From contig DATIXI010000055.1 of the NCBI GenBank assembly GCA_035518635.1, positions 12,778 to 76,777 of the forward strand: a stretch of DNA of 64,000 nucleotides. Direction: 5' to 3'. Positions 1 through 7,872 of the stretch are shown here, one piece after another. The translations under genes were made by a program, and so were the position numbers. Each line of letters starts with the position of its first letter. Position 1 is the stretch's first letter. The notes under the pieces were generated by a model. The model saw only the letters and a program-made list of their open reading frames with translations, did no database searches and was not told the origin of the DNA. The DNA comes from AC-32 sp035518635 (GTDB lineage: Bacteria > Actinomycetota > Thermoleophilia > Gaiellales > Gaiellaceae).

Positions 1-1302
1 GTCGAGGAGGTGCATCCCGTCGGCGGGACCGGGCTCGATTCCGGGCCCGGCGATGATCAGGAGGCCGTCCTGCGCGTGGTTGGCTCCATCCGGGCCGGTG
101 TCGTTCTCGAAGGTGTGCAGGCCGTTGCCGCCGCCAACGGTGCCCACTGCCCGCCAGGCGAGATCGCCGAAGAAGACGAGCAGGTCCGGCGCGATGCCGT
201 TGACCTCCTCGTAGAGCTCCTCGGGCCGGTAGACCCTGGTGCCGAGCGGCGCCCCGTCCGGCCCAGGAATCGCTTCCAGGCGCACGGCGAGCTCGTCCCG
301 GACGCGCTCGACCTCGCCCGGAGGGACTATCCCCTGCGGCTCGCGGCCGCTCACGTTCAGGAAGACGCGGCCGTAGTAGCCGCCCTCGCCCCAGGCCGTC
401 GTCTCCGCCCAGTCGACCCCGGCCTCCTGTAGCGAGCTGACCCCGTCCGGCTCCTGCAGCATCCGCAGCAGGCCCTCGCGGCGCAGCCACTCGTTCAGGC
501 GGATCCCGCCCTCCATCGCGCGTGCGCCGTGGTCCGAGACGACGAGGACGACGGTGTCCTCGTCGGCGCGCTCCAGCAGGCGCGCCATCAGACAGTCGAG
601 ATGGCGGTGGTAGTCGAAGATCGCGTTCTCGTAGGGGCTCCCGGGCTCGTGTAGCGGGTGCGCGGGGTCCATGTCCTTCCAGAACGCGTGATGCATGCGG
701 TCGAGGCCGATCTCCACCATCGCGAACAGCTCCCAGGGCTTCGTGTCGAGGAGGTGCTCCGCGAGGTGGAAGCGCTTGTCGGTCATCTCGTAGACCTGGA
801 GGAGCAGGTCGTCCCTGTCGTCGGTGCGGAAGTTCTCGCAGTCGAACCGGTACTCGCCGACGACCTGCTCGACCTCGCGGGCGAGCTGCGGCGGGTGCGT
901 GTATCGGCTCTCGAGCGAGGGAGTCAGGAAGCAGCTCACGAGGACGCCGTTGAGCGGGCGCGGCGGGTAGGTGCCCGGGACGGCCAGCACGATCGACGGC
1001 TTGCCGTACCTGGTCGCGAGATCCCAGAGGCGCGGGGCCTTCACCGCCGAGCCGTCGGCGATGCCCAGGCCGTCGTACGAGTGGTCGGTCCGGTTGCGGA
1101 AGCCGTAGATACCGAGGTCACCGGGCGAGCGGCTCGACATCATGCAGGACCAGGCCGGCACCGTGATCGGCGGCACCACCGACCGCAGGCGCCCGTACCG
1201 GCCGCGCTCCATCAGGCCGGCGAGCGTGGGGAGGTCCTGGCGCCAGCGCTCGAGCACGAGCGAAGGCTCGGCGCAGTCCAGCCCGATCAGTATGACCTTC
1301 AC
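1..1302 (-). CDS. Alkaline phosphatase superfamily hydrolase (type I phosphodiesterase-like), 3' end outside window
   Basis: The reading frame stays open on the minus strand from a GTG at 1302 to the window edge, 434 codons without a stop, so the C-terminus is missing. The start is fixed by GGAGGTGG just upstream. The N-terminus KVILIGLDCAEPS, then an LPTLAGLMERG segment and a PPITVPAWS segment, match the metal-site and nucleophile regions of the type I phosphodiesterase/nucleotide pyrophosphatase family. VSDHGARAMEGGIRLNEWL is the usual second metal segment (DHG). No signal peptide is seen. It is divergent from a paralogue at 1368 and sits at the edge of a polysaccharide locus, where such enzymes may act on phosphorylated sugar or lipid intermediates. 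The substrate cannot be read from the sequence. Confidence 0.85.
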   Translation of the reverse strand, partial: MKVILIGLDCAEPSLVLERWRQDLPTLAGLMERGRYGRLRSVVPPITVPAWSCMMSSRSPGDLGIYGFRNRTDHSYDGLGIADGSAVKAPRLWDLATRYGKPSIVLAVPGTYPPRPLNGVLVSCFLTPSLESRYTHPPQLAREVEQVVGEYRFDCENFRTDDRDDLLLQVYEMTDKRFHLAEHLLDTKPWELFAMVEIGLDRMHHAFWKDMDPAHPLHEPGSPYENAIFDYHRHLDCLMARLLERADEDTVVLVVSDHGARAMEGGIRLNEWLRREGLLRMLQEPDGVSSLQEAGVDWAETTAWGEGGYYGRVFLNVSGREPQGIVPPGEVERVRDELAVRLEAIPGPDGAPLGTRVYRPEELYEEVNGIAPDLLVFFGDLAWRAVGTVGGGNGLHTFENDTGPDGANHAQDGLLIIAGPGIEPGPADGMHLLD

Positions 1303-1316
1303 CCCCACCTCCACCT

Positions 1317-1360
1317 GAGTGTAGTCCCGTTCGGAGCGATCAATCCCGCTCGCCTACACT
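1317..1360. promoter_or_regulatory. Divergent promoter region with two TACACT -10 elements
   Basis: The same hexamer TACACT occurs on the minus strand (1322-1317), 15 nt before the GTG at 1302, and on the plus strand (1355-1360), 7 nt before the ATG at 1368. The minus-strand transcript would carry a short leader with a Shine-Dalgarno. The plus-strand transcript would begin at or next to its start codon. No convincing -35 is visible, so this is an inference from spacing and from the same pattern at other genes in the window. Confidence 0.4.
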
Positions 1361-1367
1361 GATATTC

Positions 1368-3008
1368 ATGTCTATCCCGGCTCTCACGGTGATCGGGCTG
1401 GACGCGGCCACCTTCGACGTGATCGATCCGCTGGTCGAGGCCGGCGAGCTCCCGACCCTGGCGCGGCTCCTCGACGGCGGCGCGCGCGGGTCGCTTCGCT
1501 CGACGACGCACCCGCTGACGCCGCTGGCCTGGACGACCATGACCACGGGGGTCAACGCCGGCCGCCACGGGATCTGGGACTTCACCGAGCGCGACGAGAC
1601 CGGCTACGGCCTCCGGATCGTCAACGGGAGCCACAGCCGCGCTCCGGCTGTGTGGTCGCGACTGTCCGCCGCCGGCCGCCGGGTCGGGATCGTGAACGTC
1701 CCGTTCACGTGGCCCGCTCCCGACGTCGACGGCTTCGTCCTCGCCGGCATGGACGCCGCCGCCCGCGAGGACGGGATGACCTCGCCCCGCGACCTGATCG
1801 GCGAGCTCCAGAGCCGGTTCGGCCGGCTGCTCCTCGACCACACGTTCCCGCTCGACCGCCGTGGGAGGCTCGACGTCGAGCTCGTACGGGAGTCGTGCGC
1901 GCAGAAGGCCGCGATCGTGGACTGGCTCGTCTCGCGCTACTCGCCGGAGCTGCTCTTCGTCGTCTTCATGGCGGCCGACCACGTCCACCACCTCGCCTGG
2001 CCCGACTGGGAGGAGCGGGGTCCCGAGAGCAGGGTCGCGGAGGTCTACCGGATCCTCGACTCCACCGTCGGGAAGCTCCTGGGACGGCTCGGCGACGACG
2101 CGAACGTCCTCGTCGTCTCGGATCACGGCGGCGGCGCGCTTCGGGGGGTCGTGAACCTCAACGCCTGGTTGGCCGAGCAGGGCTATCTCGAGTACGCCTC
2201 GGCCCCCGGCTACGCGAACGGGAACGCCGCCCGGCTTCCGGCCCGGCGCCTGTACGAGCTGTGGCGCAGGCTTCCGAGAGAGCTGCGCTACTCCCTCAAG
2301 CAACGGCTCCCCGGCCTGCGCGAGCGGGCGTACGGCCTCGGGGCGCCAAGCGTGATCGACTGGCAACGCACGCAGGCGTTCGCCTACGGGAGCTTCGGCA
2401 GCGTCGTCCTCAATGTCGCGGGCCGGGAGCAGTTCGGCGTCGTCCCGCCCGGAGAGCCGTACGAGCGGCTGAGGGAGGAGCTGCGGGAGCGCCTGCTGGA
2501 TCTGCGCTGGACCGACGGGCAGCGGATCGTCGCCGCCGTGCACCGGCGGGAGGACCTCTTCGTCGGGCCCGAGCTCGACCGGATTCCCGACCTGATCGTC
2601 GAGCTCCGCGACTACGCCTGGCTCGGCAAGGGCAACCTCGTGCGCCGCACGCCGACACTCGAGGACACCATCTCGATCCGCGCGCACCCGGACCAGCTGT
2701 ACGTCGGCAGCCACCGGCCGGACGGGGTCTTCGTCCTGTCCGGCCCGGCCGCGCGGGCTGGCGCGGAGCTGCATGGCGGGGTGGCGGACGTCGCGCCGAC
2801 GATCCTCTACCTGCTCGGCGAGCCGATTCCGGCCGAGCTCGAAGGGCGCCTGCTCGCGGAGGCGCTCGAGCCGTCCCTGCTGGACTCGCGGCCGCCGGAG
2901 TTCGTCGATCAGGAGATCGCCGGAGCCGCCCTTGCCGGGGCACCGACGGCGCTCGCGAGCCCGCCCGAGGTCGAGGAGCGCCTGCGCGACCTCGGCTACG
3001 TCGAGTAG
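1368..3008 (+). CDS. Alkaline phosphatase superfamily hydrolase (type I phosphodiesterase-like)
   Basis: A 546-residue protein beginning MSIPALTVIGLDAATFDVID, the first metal-binding strand of the type I phosphodiesterase/nucleotide pyrophosphatase family. LTPLAWTTMTTGV (about residues 45-60) carries the likely nucleophile Thr, followed by GRHGIWDF. FMAADHVHHLAW (about 205) and VVSDHGGGALRGVVNLNAWL (about 250) supply further metal ligands. It is full length for this family and has no signal peptide, so it is probably cytoplasmic. It is a paralogue of the divergent gene ending at the left edge. The last 13 bases overlap the convergent glycosyltransferase gene at 2996. A role in polysaccharide precursor turnover is inferred from position only. 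Confidence 0.85.
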   Translation: MSIPALTVIGLDAATFDVIDPLVEAGELPTLARLLDGGARGSLRSTTHPLTPLAWTTMTTGVNAGRHGIWDFTERDETGYGLRIVNGSHSRAPAVWSRLSAAGRRVGIVNVPFTWPAPDVDGFVLAGMDAAAREDGMTSPRDLIGELQSRFGRLLLDHTFPLDRRGRLDVELVRESCAQKAAIVDWLVSRYSPELLFVVFMAADHVHHLAWPDWEERGPESRVAEVYRILDSTVGKLLGRLGDDANVLVVSDHGGGALRGVVNLNAWLAEQGYLEYASAPGYANGNAARLPARRLYELWRRLPRELRYSLKQRLPGLRERAYGLGAPSVIDWQRTQAFAYGSFGSVVLNVAGREQFGVVPPGEPYERLREELRERLLDLRWTDGQRIVAAVHRREDLFVGPELDRIPDLIVELRDYAWLGKGNLVRRTPTLEDTISIRAHPDQLYVGSHRPDGVFVLSGPAARAGAELHGGVADVAPTILYLLGEPIPAELEGRLLAEALEPSLLDSRPPEFVDQEIAGAALAGAPTALASPPEVEERLRDLGYVE

Positions 3009-3472
3009 CCGACGAGCTCTTCGAGGTAGGCGCGGAGATCAGCGGCGAGCAGGCTCTCGCCGCCCGGCGTTCTCTCGAGCGGCGGCACCGGCCCGGCGAG
3101 CGCCGCGGCCAGATCCGCGGGATCCTCCACGAGCGTGAGGAGCCCGGTCTCGGCGAGCCTGCGGGCGAATGGCACCTGGTGGTCGTCGACCGCCTCGCCG
3201 TAGCGGTGCAGCCGCGGCACCACGACCGGCCGCTTCCCCTCGGCCACGGTCGTCATCACCGAGCCGACGCCTGCGTGCGAGACGACGACGCGCGCCCGGC
3301 GGACGTGCTCGCGGAGCTCCGGGTACTCGAGGTAGTCGAACCAGACTGCACCGGCCGGGTGAAACGTCGAGACGCCGGCCTGCACGACGAGCTCCTCGTC
3401 GTCGATCGCTTCGAGGCCTCGGAGGAGCCGGTCGAACGGATACGCCTGGGTGCCGAGGGTGACGAAGATCAC
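2996..3472 (-). CDS. PssE-like glycosyltransferase subunit (GT28 C-terminal half)
   Basis: A 158-residue protein starting at a GTG that overlaps the stop of the upstream pssD-like gene (GTGA, 3472-3469). The segments VIFVTLGTQAYPFDRLLRGL and VVVSHAGVGSVMTTVAEGK are the hallmark of the C-terminal, nucleotide-sugar-binding half of MurG/GT28 enzymes. In rhizobia (PssD/PssE), streptococci (Cps14F/G) and eukaryotes (Alg14/Alg13) this half is a separate polypeptide that pairs with a membrane-anchoring partner. The adjacent gene supplies that partner, so the two together should form one glycosyltransferase acting on the lipid-linked first sugar. The gene converges with the AlkP gene, overlapping its 3' end by 13 bp. 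Confidence 0.85.
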   Translation of the reverse strand: MIFVTLGTQAYPFDRLLRGLEAIDDEELVVQAGVSTFHPAGAVWFDYLEYPELREHVRRARVVVSHAGVGSVMTTVAEGKRPVVVPRLHRYGEAVDDHQVPFARRLAETGLLTLVEDPADLAAALAGPVPPLERTPGGESLLAADLRAYLEELVGYST

Positions 3473-3951
3473 GTCTGCTCGAAGACGTTCCCGCGGAAGC
3501 GCGCCCGGGGCAGGGCGCGCTGCAGCTCGGGCCACTGAACGTACGTGCGCGAGACGATCGGCGCGGTCATCCGGTAGCTCAGCGACGGCCTGTCGATCCG
3601 GGTGAGCGTCTCGACGTAGACGATCCGGGCGCCGAAGATCCGGCCGACCCAGGCGAACGGCACGGCCACCCCGGCCCCGGTCGTGACGACGACGCGCGGC
3701 CTCGTGCGGCCGACGACGCGGAAGGCGAGGACGACGTTGCGGAGCAGGTTCGGCAGGTTCCGGTTCGTGGGCGAATGCGCCCAGACGACCTCCTCGTCGG
3801 CGAGCAGCGTGCGCGTGTCGCCCGCGTCGAAGCTGACCCAGAGGCGGCTGAAGCCTTCCCAGGCCTTGCGGAGCGCCAGGAGCTGCAGGAGGTGCCCGCC
3901 GGTCGAGCAGACGAGCAGCAGCTGCGGCCGCGCGGTCGATCTGCGTGTCAT
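3469..3951 (-). CDS. PssD/Alg14-like glycosyltransferase subunit
   Basis: A 160-residue protein with N-terminal LLLVCSTGGHLLQLLALR, the Alg14/PssD signature (G-G-H near the start), and VVVTTGAGVAVPFAWVGRIF in the middle. These proteins anchor the catalytic PssE/Alg13 partner to the membrane and help bind the lipid acceptor. The ATG at 3951 lies 5 nt after the stop of the phosphoglycosyltransferase gene, and its own stop overlaps the start of the pssE-like gene. The three genes therefore form a compact operon covering the first two steps of repeat-unit assembly. Confidence 0.85.
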   Translation of the reverse strand: MTRRSTARPQLLLVCSTGGHLLQLLALRKAWEGFSRLWVSFDAGDTRTLLADEEVVWAHSPTNRNLPNLLRNVVLAFRVVGRTRPRVVVTTGAGVAVPFAWVGRIFGARIVYVETLTRIDRPSLSYRMTAPIVSRTYVQWPELQRALPRARFRGNVFEQT

Positions 3952-3956
3952 GCCGG

Positions 3957-5531
3957 CTAGTAGGCGCCGCTCTTCTGCAGGACACGCGGAATCGTCCGCG
4001 CCAGCAGCTTCACGTCACCCCAGAGGGACCAGTTCGTGACGTACAGGTAGTCGAGCGTGATCATCTCCCGGAAGGGGATGTCGCTCCGGCCGAGGACCTG
4101 CCAGAGGCCTGTCACCCCTGGGGTCAGCCTTAGTCGCTGGCGCCCGGTGCCGACCACGTTCTCGTCCTCGGCCAGGATCAGCGGGCGCGGCCCGACGAGG
4201 CTCATCTCTCCGCGCAGCACGTTCCACAGCTGCGGCAGCTCGTCGATCGACCAGCGGCGGAGGAAGCGGCCGAACGGCGTGATGCGCGGGTCCTCGGGGA
4301 TCTTGAACATCCGTGGGCCCGGCTCGGTGTGCTTGTTCAGGTGCTCGAGCGCCTCCTTGCGCTCCTCCGCGTCTGCGTACATGGTGCGGAACTTCAGGAT
4401 CCGGAAGCGACGGTCCTCCGCTCCCACCCGGTCCTGGCGAAACAGGACAGGGCCGGGTGACTCGAGCTTGATCCGCAGCGCGACGAAGGCGAACAGCGGG
4501 GCGAGCAGGACGAGCAGCGCCGCCGAGACGAAGAGGTCGAGGCAGCGCTTGAGCAACCACGACGAGCGCGGGAGGCGAGGTGCTCGCAGGCCGACCAGCG
4601 GAAGGCCCTCGACGTCGTGCACCTGCATGCGCGAGCCGATCACCTCGTACAGCCGCGGGACGATGTCCACCTGTACTCCGAGCTCCATGCAGCGGTGGAA
4701 GAGGTCGATCTGCTCGTTCACGGGCAGGCGGGAGAAGGCGAAGATCACGCGCTCCACCCGGAACCCGCGGAGGACGGCCTCGATGCGCGAGGTGCCCCCG
4801 AGCTGGGGAGGGCCGCCGTCGAGGCTGCGCAGCGGATCGTGCAGCGGATCGTCGTCGAGGAACCCGATCACCTCGAGGCCGTACTCCGGCCGGCGGCTCA
4901 GCTTGCGCGCGATCTCGGAGCCGACCTGGCCGGCGCCGACGATCAGCGTCCGCTCGCGCGGGACGAAGCGGTGGCGGACGACCGACCTCGCCGTCGCACG
5001 GGCGGCCAGCAACAGCGGGATCGCCGCGAGCCAGAACACGATCGCGAGCCCGAGTCCGGCGCTGCTGATCCCCGCAACCTCCAGGACGAGCACGCCGATC
5101 CAGGTCGTGAGCGTGACGAGCAGGATCACGCCGGGGACGTCGTCGGCCGTCGACCGCACCGCCTGGATCTCGTCGTTCGCGTAGAGGCCGTAGCCCTGAG
5201 CGAGGAGGACCCACACGCAGAACGCGCCGAGGCCGAGAGCCCAGGGAACGGGGTCCTCGAGCGCCACCTGGGCCCCGGCAAGGTCGACGACGACGACCGC
5301 GCACAGCAGCGCCACCAGGTCTGCGAGGAGCAATCCTCGCCGGAGCAGCCAGCCGCGCCGCCTGAGCCTGTGGCTCCGGAGCGGGAGCGGAGCCTCCACC
5401 GGGGCCGCCGCCTGCTCGACCACGTCCTCGCCCACGATCTGCTGCGAGCCGGTCAGCCAGGCAGCCGCCACTGCCCCGACCAGCGCAGAACAGACCACGT
5501 CGACCGCGCCGCACCCCCGAGCTCCCCTCAT
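3957..5531 (-). CDS. Polyprenyl phosphoglycosyltransferase starting exopolysaccharide repeat-unit synthesis
   Basis: A 524-residue membrane protein of the WbaP/WcaJ type. Four hydrophobic N-terminal segments (about residues 70-190) precede a Rossmann-like region containing TLIVGAGQVGSEIARKL. A further membrane helix (LLKRCLDLFVSAALLVLLAP) then opens the catalytic sugar-transferase domain. That domain has RQDRVGAEDRRFRILKFRTM, a DELPQLWNVLRGEMSLVGPR core and a TPGVTGLWQV segment. The enzyme transfers a sugar-1-phosphate from a UDP-sugar to undecaprenyl phosphate at the inner face of the membrane. It is the first gene of the operon with the PssD/PssE pair. The ATG at 5531 has only a weak ribosome site, so a start some 35 codons further in is possible. 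Confidence 0.9.
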   Translation of the reverse strand: MRGARGCGAVDVVCSALVGAVAAAWLTGSQQIVGEDVVEQAAAPVEAPLPLRSHRLRRRGWLLRRGLLLADLVALLCAVVVVDLAGAQVALEDPVPWALGLGAFCVWVLLAQGYGLYANDEIQAVRSTADDVPGVILLVTLTTWIGVLVLEVAGISSAGLGLAIVFWLAAIPLLLAARATARSVVRHRFVPRERTLIVGAGQVGSEIARKLSRRPEYGLEVIGFLDDDPLHDPLRSLDGGPPQLGGTSRIEAVLRGFRVERVIFAFSRLPVNEQIDLFHRCMELGVQVDIVPRLYEVIGSRMQVHDVEGLPLVGLRAPRLPRSSWLLKRCLDLFVSAALLVLLAPLFAFVALRIKLESPGPVLFRQDRVGAEDRRFRILKFRTMYADAEERKEALEHLNKHTEPGPRMFKIPEDPRITPFGRFLRRWSIDELPQLWNVLRGEMSLVGPRPLILAEDENVVGTGRQRLRLTPGVTGLWQVLGRSDIPFREMITLDYLYVTNWSLWGDVKLLARTIPRVLQKSGAY

Positions 5532-5614
5532 ATATACCGCTCTTCATCTCGCATTGAGAGCCGAAAGTCAAGGGATTTCCGCCGCTTCCCCGGAGCCTCT
5601 AGGAAATTCGGGTA

Positions 5615-5626
5615 TATAGGCCTATA
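5615..5626. promoter_or_regulatory. 12-bp perfect palindrome in the divergent EPS promoter region
   Basis: TATAGGCCTATA lies in the 183-bp gap between the divergent phosphoglycosyltransferase and Wzz-like genes. The gap is noticeably A/T-richer than its surroundings and holds several TATA-like stretches. The palindrome is a plausible operator or an overlapping pair of -10 elements. The call rests on symmetry and position only. Confidence 0.35.
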
Positions 5627-5714
5627 GTCCGGGTCGAATACCCTTTGCGGGCCGGGTGGGGCACGCTTTGTCAGTGATGGAGGGTCGCGAAACGAGGAAC
5701 GAGGTGGGGGCGCT

Positions 5715-6485
5715 GTGAATTCGAACGTCCGTGCTCTGGCGAGATTCTGGTGGCTCGTGGTCATCGGGCTGATCGCCGGCGCGGCTGCGGCAACGGCCGT
5801 CTACCGCGCGGAGACGAACAAGCGGTACGCCGCGACGACGCAGCTGCTCGTGAACAGCCCGAACGCGCCGTACCTCCGGACGGGGCAGACGCAGGTGACG
5901 CCGCACGCGACGACGGTTCGCCGGGGCCGCAAGAGCATCATCTCGTCGGGATCCGACACCAGCGTCGTAGCTCCGGACACCCAGACGGTCGTCAACGCGG
6001 CGAACCTCTATCCGTTCCTGATCCAGTCGGTCCAGATCGCCGCCTACCGGGACTCGATGTTCGGGTCGACCCCGGGGACGGTGACGGCGGTCGCCCACAA
6101 CGCCTCGACGAACACCTACGGCGTCTACCACCCCTCGCCGCTGCCGATCATCGACGTCACGGCACACTCGAAGCTGGCCTCCGACGCGAGCACGCTCGCC
6201 CAGCAGACGGTCGAGGCGTTCTCCAAGTGGATCGTCGCCGAGCAGCGCTCGAAAGGGATTCCCGCCTCGCAGCGGATCGACATCCAGGCGCTCACCGCCC
6301 CGACCGTGACAACGCTCGGGGGCCCGAAGCTCGGGCTTCCGCTCTTCGTCGGCTTCCTCGTGCTGCTCGGGTTCTGCGGCCTCGCGATCGTCCTGGGACG
6401 CGTGCGCCAACCCTCCGCGGAGGCTACGAAGGCCGGCGCGGTGCGGGCGACCGTCACCTCGGTCTCGCCCAAGCTGGACTCATAG
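5715..6485 (+). CDS. Wzz-type polysaccharide chain-length/copolymerase membrane protein
   Basis: A 256-residue protein with the Wzz layout: an N-terminal membrane helix (about residues 13-30, WWLVVIGLIAGAAAATAVY), an extracytoplasmic domain of about 170 residues, and a second membrane helix near residues 210-228. The short cytoplasmic tail has no Walker motifs and no tyrosine cluster, so the BY-kinase half found in many Gram-positive systems is absent. Start GTG 5715 follows GAGGTGGGGG. It opens a five-gene operon (Wzz, Wzy, Wzx, beta-helix, sulfotransferase) whose downstream junctions are 1 nt apart or overlapping. Confidence 0.75.
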   Translation: MNSNVRALARFWWLVVIGLIAGAAAATAVYRAETNKRYAATTQLLVNSPNAPYLRTGQTQVTPHATTVRRGRKSIISSGSDTSVVAPDTQTVVNAANLYPFLIQSVQIAAYRDSMFGSTPGTVTAVAHNASTNTYGVYHPSPLPIIDVTAHSKLASDASTLAQQTVEAFSKWIVAEQRSKGIPASQRIDIQALTAPTVTTLGGPKLGLPLFVGFLVLLGFCGLAIVLGRVRQPSAEATKAGAVRATVTSVSPKLDS

Positions 6486-6486
6486 C

Positions 6487-7872
6487 GTGAGCGCGTCAGC
6501 GGTCGGGCTGGAACGGCCGTCGCTGGAGTCGAGAGCCGACTCGAGAGTCGAGAGCTGGCTGTCCTGGGCCAGCGCGATCTCGCTGCTCGTCCTGGTCGTC
6601 TGGCTCGTGCCGATCAAGACCTACCGCCTGCCGGTGAGCCTGCCGTTCTCGCTGGAGCTCTACCGGCTCCTGATCATCGTGTTCATCGGCGCCTGGATCG
6701 TCGGGATCGTGAGTGGAACGCGCGGCGTGTCGGCGGCAGGCCTGGGTAAGCCGGTGATCCTGCTGGCCGGGGTCGCCGTCGCGTCCGTGCTCGCGAACGC
6801 GCGATCGCTCTCGCACTCGGGGCTCGAGACCCAGGCGATCAAGTCGCTCACGTACTTCCTCAGCTTCCTCGTCGCCTACCTGCTCGTCTGCTCGACGCTC
6901 GACAGCGTCTCCGCGGCCGAGCTGGTGGTGCGGGCACTCGTTCTCGGCGGTGCTCTCGTCGCGATCGCGGCGATCTACGAGTCGCGGACGCACTACGACG
7001 TATTCAACCACCTTCACAAGTGGTTCCCGTTCTTCGAGCCGACGCACGCCGTGAAGGAAACGGCGCGGCGAGGCGGTCGGCTGCGTGTCCGGGCCTCGGC
7101 CCAGCACCCGATCGCGCTGGGCGCCGCGCTGACGATGACGCTCCCGCTGGCCGTCTACCTCGCCTCGCGGGCTCGGGCGGAGGCCGGGAAGCTCCTCTGG
7201 GCAGCGGTGGGCGGCCTCCTGGCCGTCGGCGCGCTCGTGACGATCTCGAGGACGGTCGTGCTGATGGGGCTCGCGATGCTCGTCGTCGCGCTGCTCGTCC
7301 GGCCGCGCGCCGTGCGCCGCTACTGGCCCGCGCTGCTCGTGCTCCTCGTTGCGGTCCACTTCGCCTCTCCGCACACGCTCGGAAGCCTGTACCGCTCGTT
7401 CGACCCGAAGGGCGGGCTCGTCCAGTCGCAGACACGGCGGCCGAGCGCCGTGGGCTCCGGCCGGGTTGCCGACATCGCCCCCGGCCTGCGTAGCTGGAAG
7501 CAGGCGCCGTTCTTCGGGCACGGCCTCGGCACCGGCAAGACGCGCGACTCGACCACGCCCGGAGCGATCGTCGATCCGAAGACCGGCGCGCCGATCATCT
7601 TCGACGACCAGTACCTCAACTCGCTGGTCTCGATCGGCTTCCTCGGTCTGGTCGGCATGCTCTGGTTCGTCTGGGGCGGCGTTGGCCGGCTCGTCGGGGG
7701 CGCGAGGCTGATCCGGGGCGCCGCGGGCGACCTCGTCGGCGCCTGCGCGGTGGCCTGCGCGGGCTTCGGCGCCGGGATGCTCACCTTCGACGCCTTCGCG
7801 TTCGTGCAGTGCACGCTGATCTTCTTCCTGATCGCCGCCATCGGCTTGCGCGCCCGCTCGCTCGCCCTGTGA
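6487..7872 (+). CDS. O-antigen polymerase/ligase-like membrane protein (Wzy type)
   Basis: A 461-residue protein with about ten to twelve hydrophobic segments and a large extracytoplasmic loop (about residues 270-370) before the last helices, as in Wzy polymerases and WaaL ligases. Within the loop, FFGHGLGTGKTRDS and a later DDQYLNSLVSIGFLGLVG are typical of the O-antigen ligase/polymerase family. It should join repeat units carried on undecaprenyl diphosphate outside the membrane. The GTG start is 1 nt after the wzz-like stop, and the end overlaps the flippase gene (GTGA). Wzy and WaaL cannot be separated by sequence, but the company of Wzz and Wzx favours Wzy. Confidence 0.8.
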   Translation: MSASAVGLERPSLESRADSRVESWLSWASAISLLVLVVWLVPIKTYRLPVSLPFSLELYRLLIIVFIGAWIVGIVSGTRGVSAAGLGKPVILLAGVAVASVLANARSLSHSGLETQAIKSLTYFLSFLVAYLLVCSTLDSVSAAELVVRALVLGGALVAIAAIYESRTHYDVFNHLHKWFPFFEPTHAVKETARRGGRLRVRASAQHPIALGAALTMTLPLAVYLASRARAEAGKLLWAAVGGLLAVGALVTISRTVVLMGLAMLVVALLVRPRAVRRYWPALLVLLVAVHFASPHTLGSLYRSFDPKGGLVQSQTRRPSAVGSGRVADIAPGLRSWKQAPFFGHGLGTGKTRDSTTPGAIVDPKTGAPIIFDDQYLNSLVSIGFLGLVGMLWFVWGGVGRLVGGARLIRGAAGDLVGACAVACAGFGAGMLTFDAFAFVQCTLIFFLIAAIGLRARSLAL

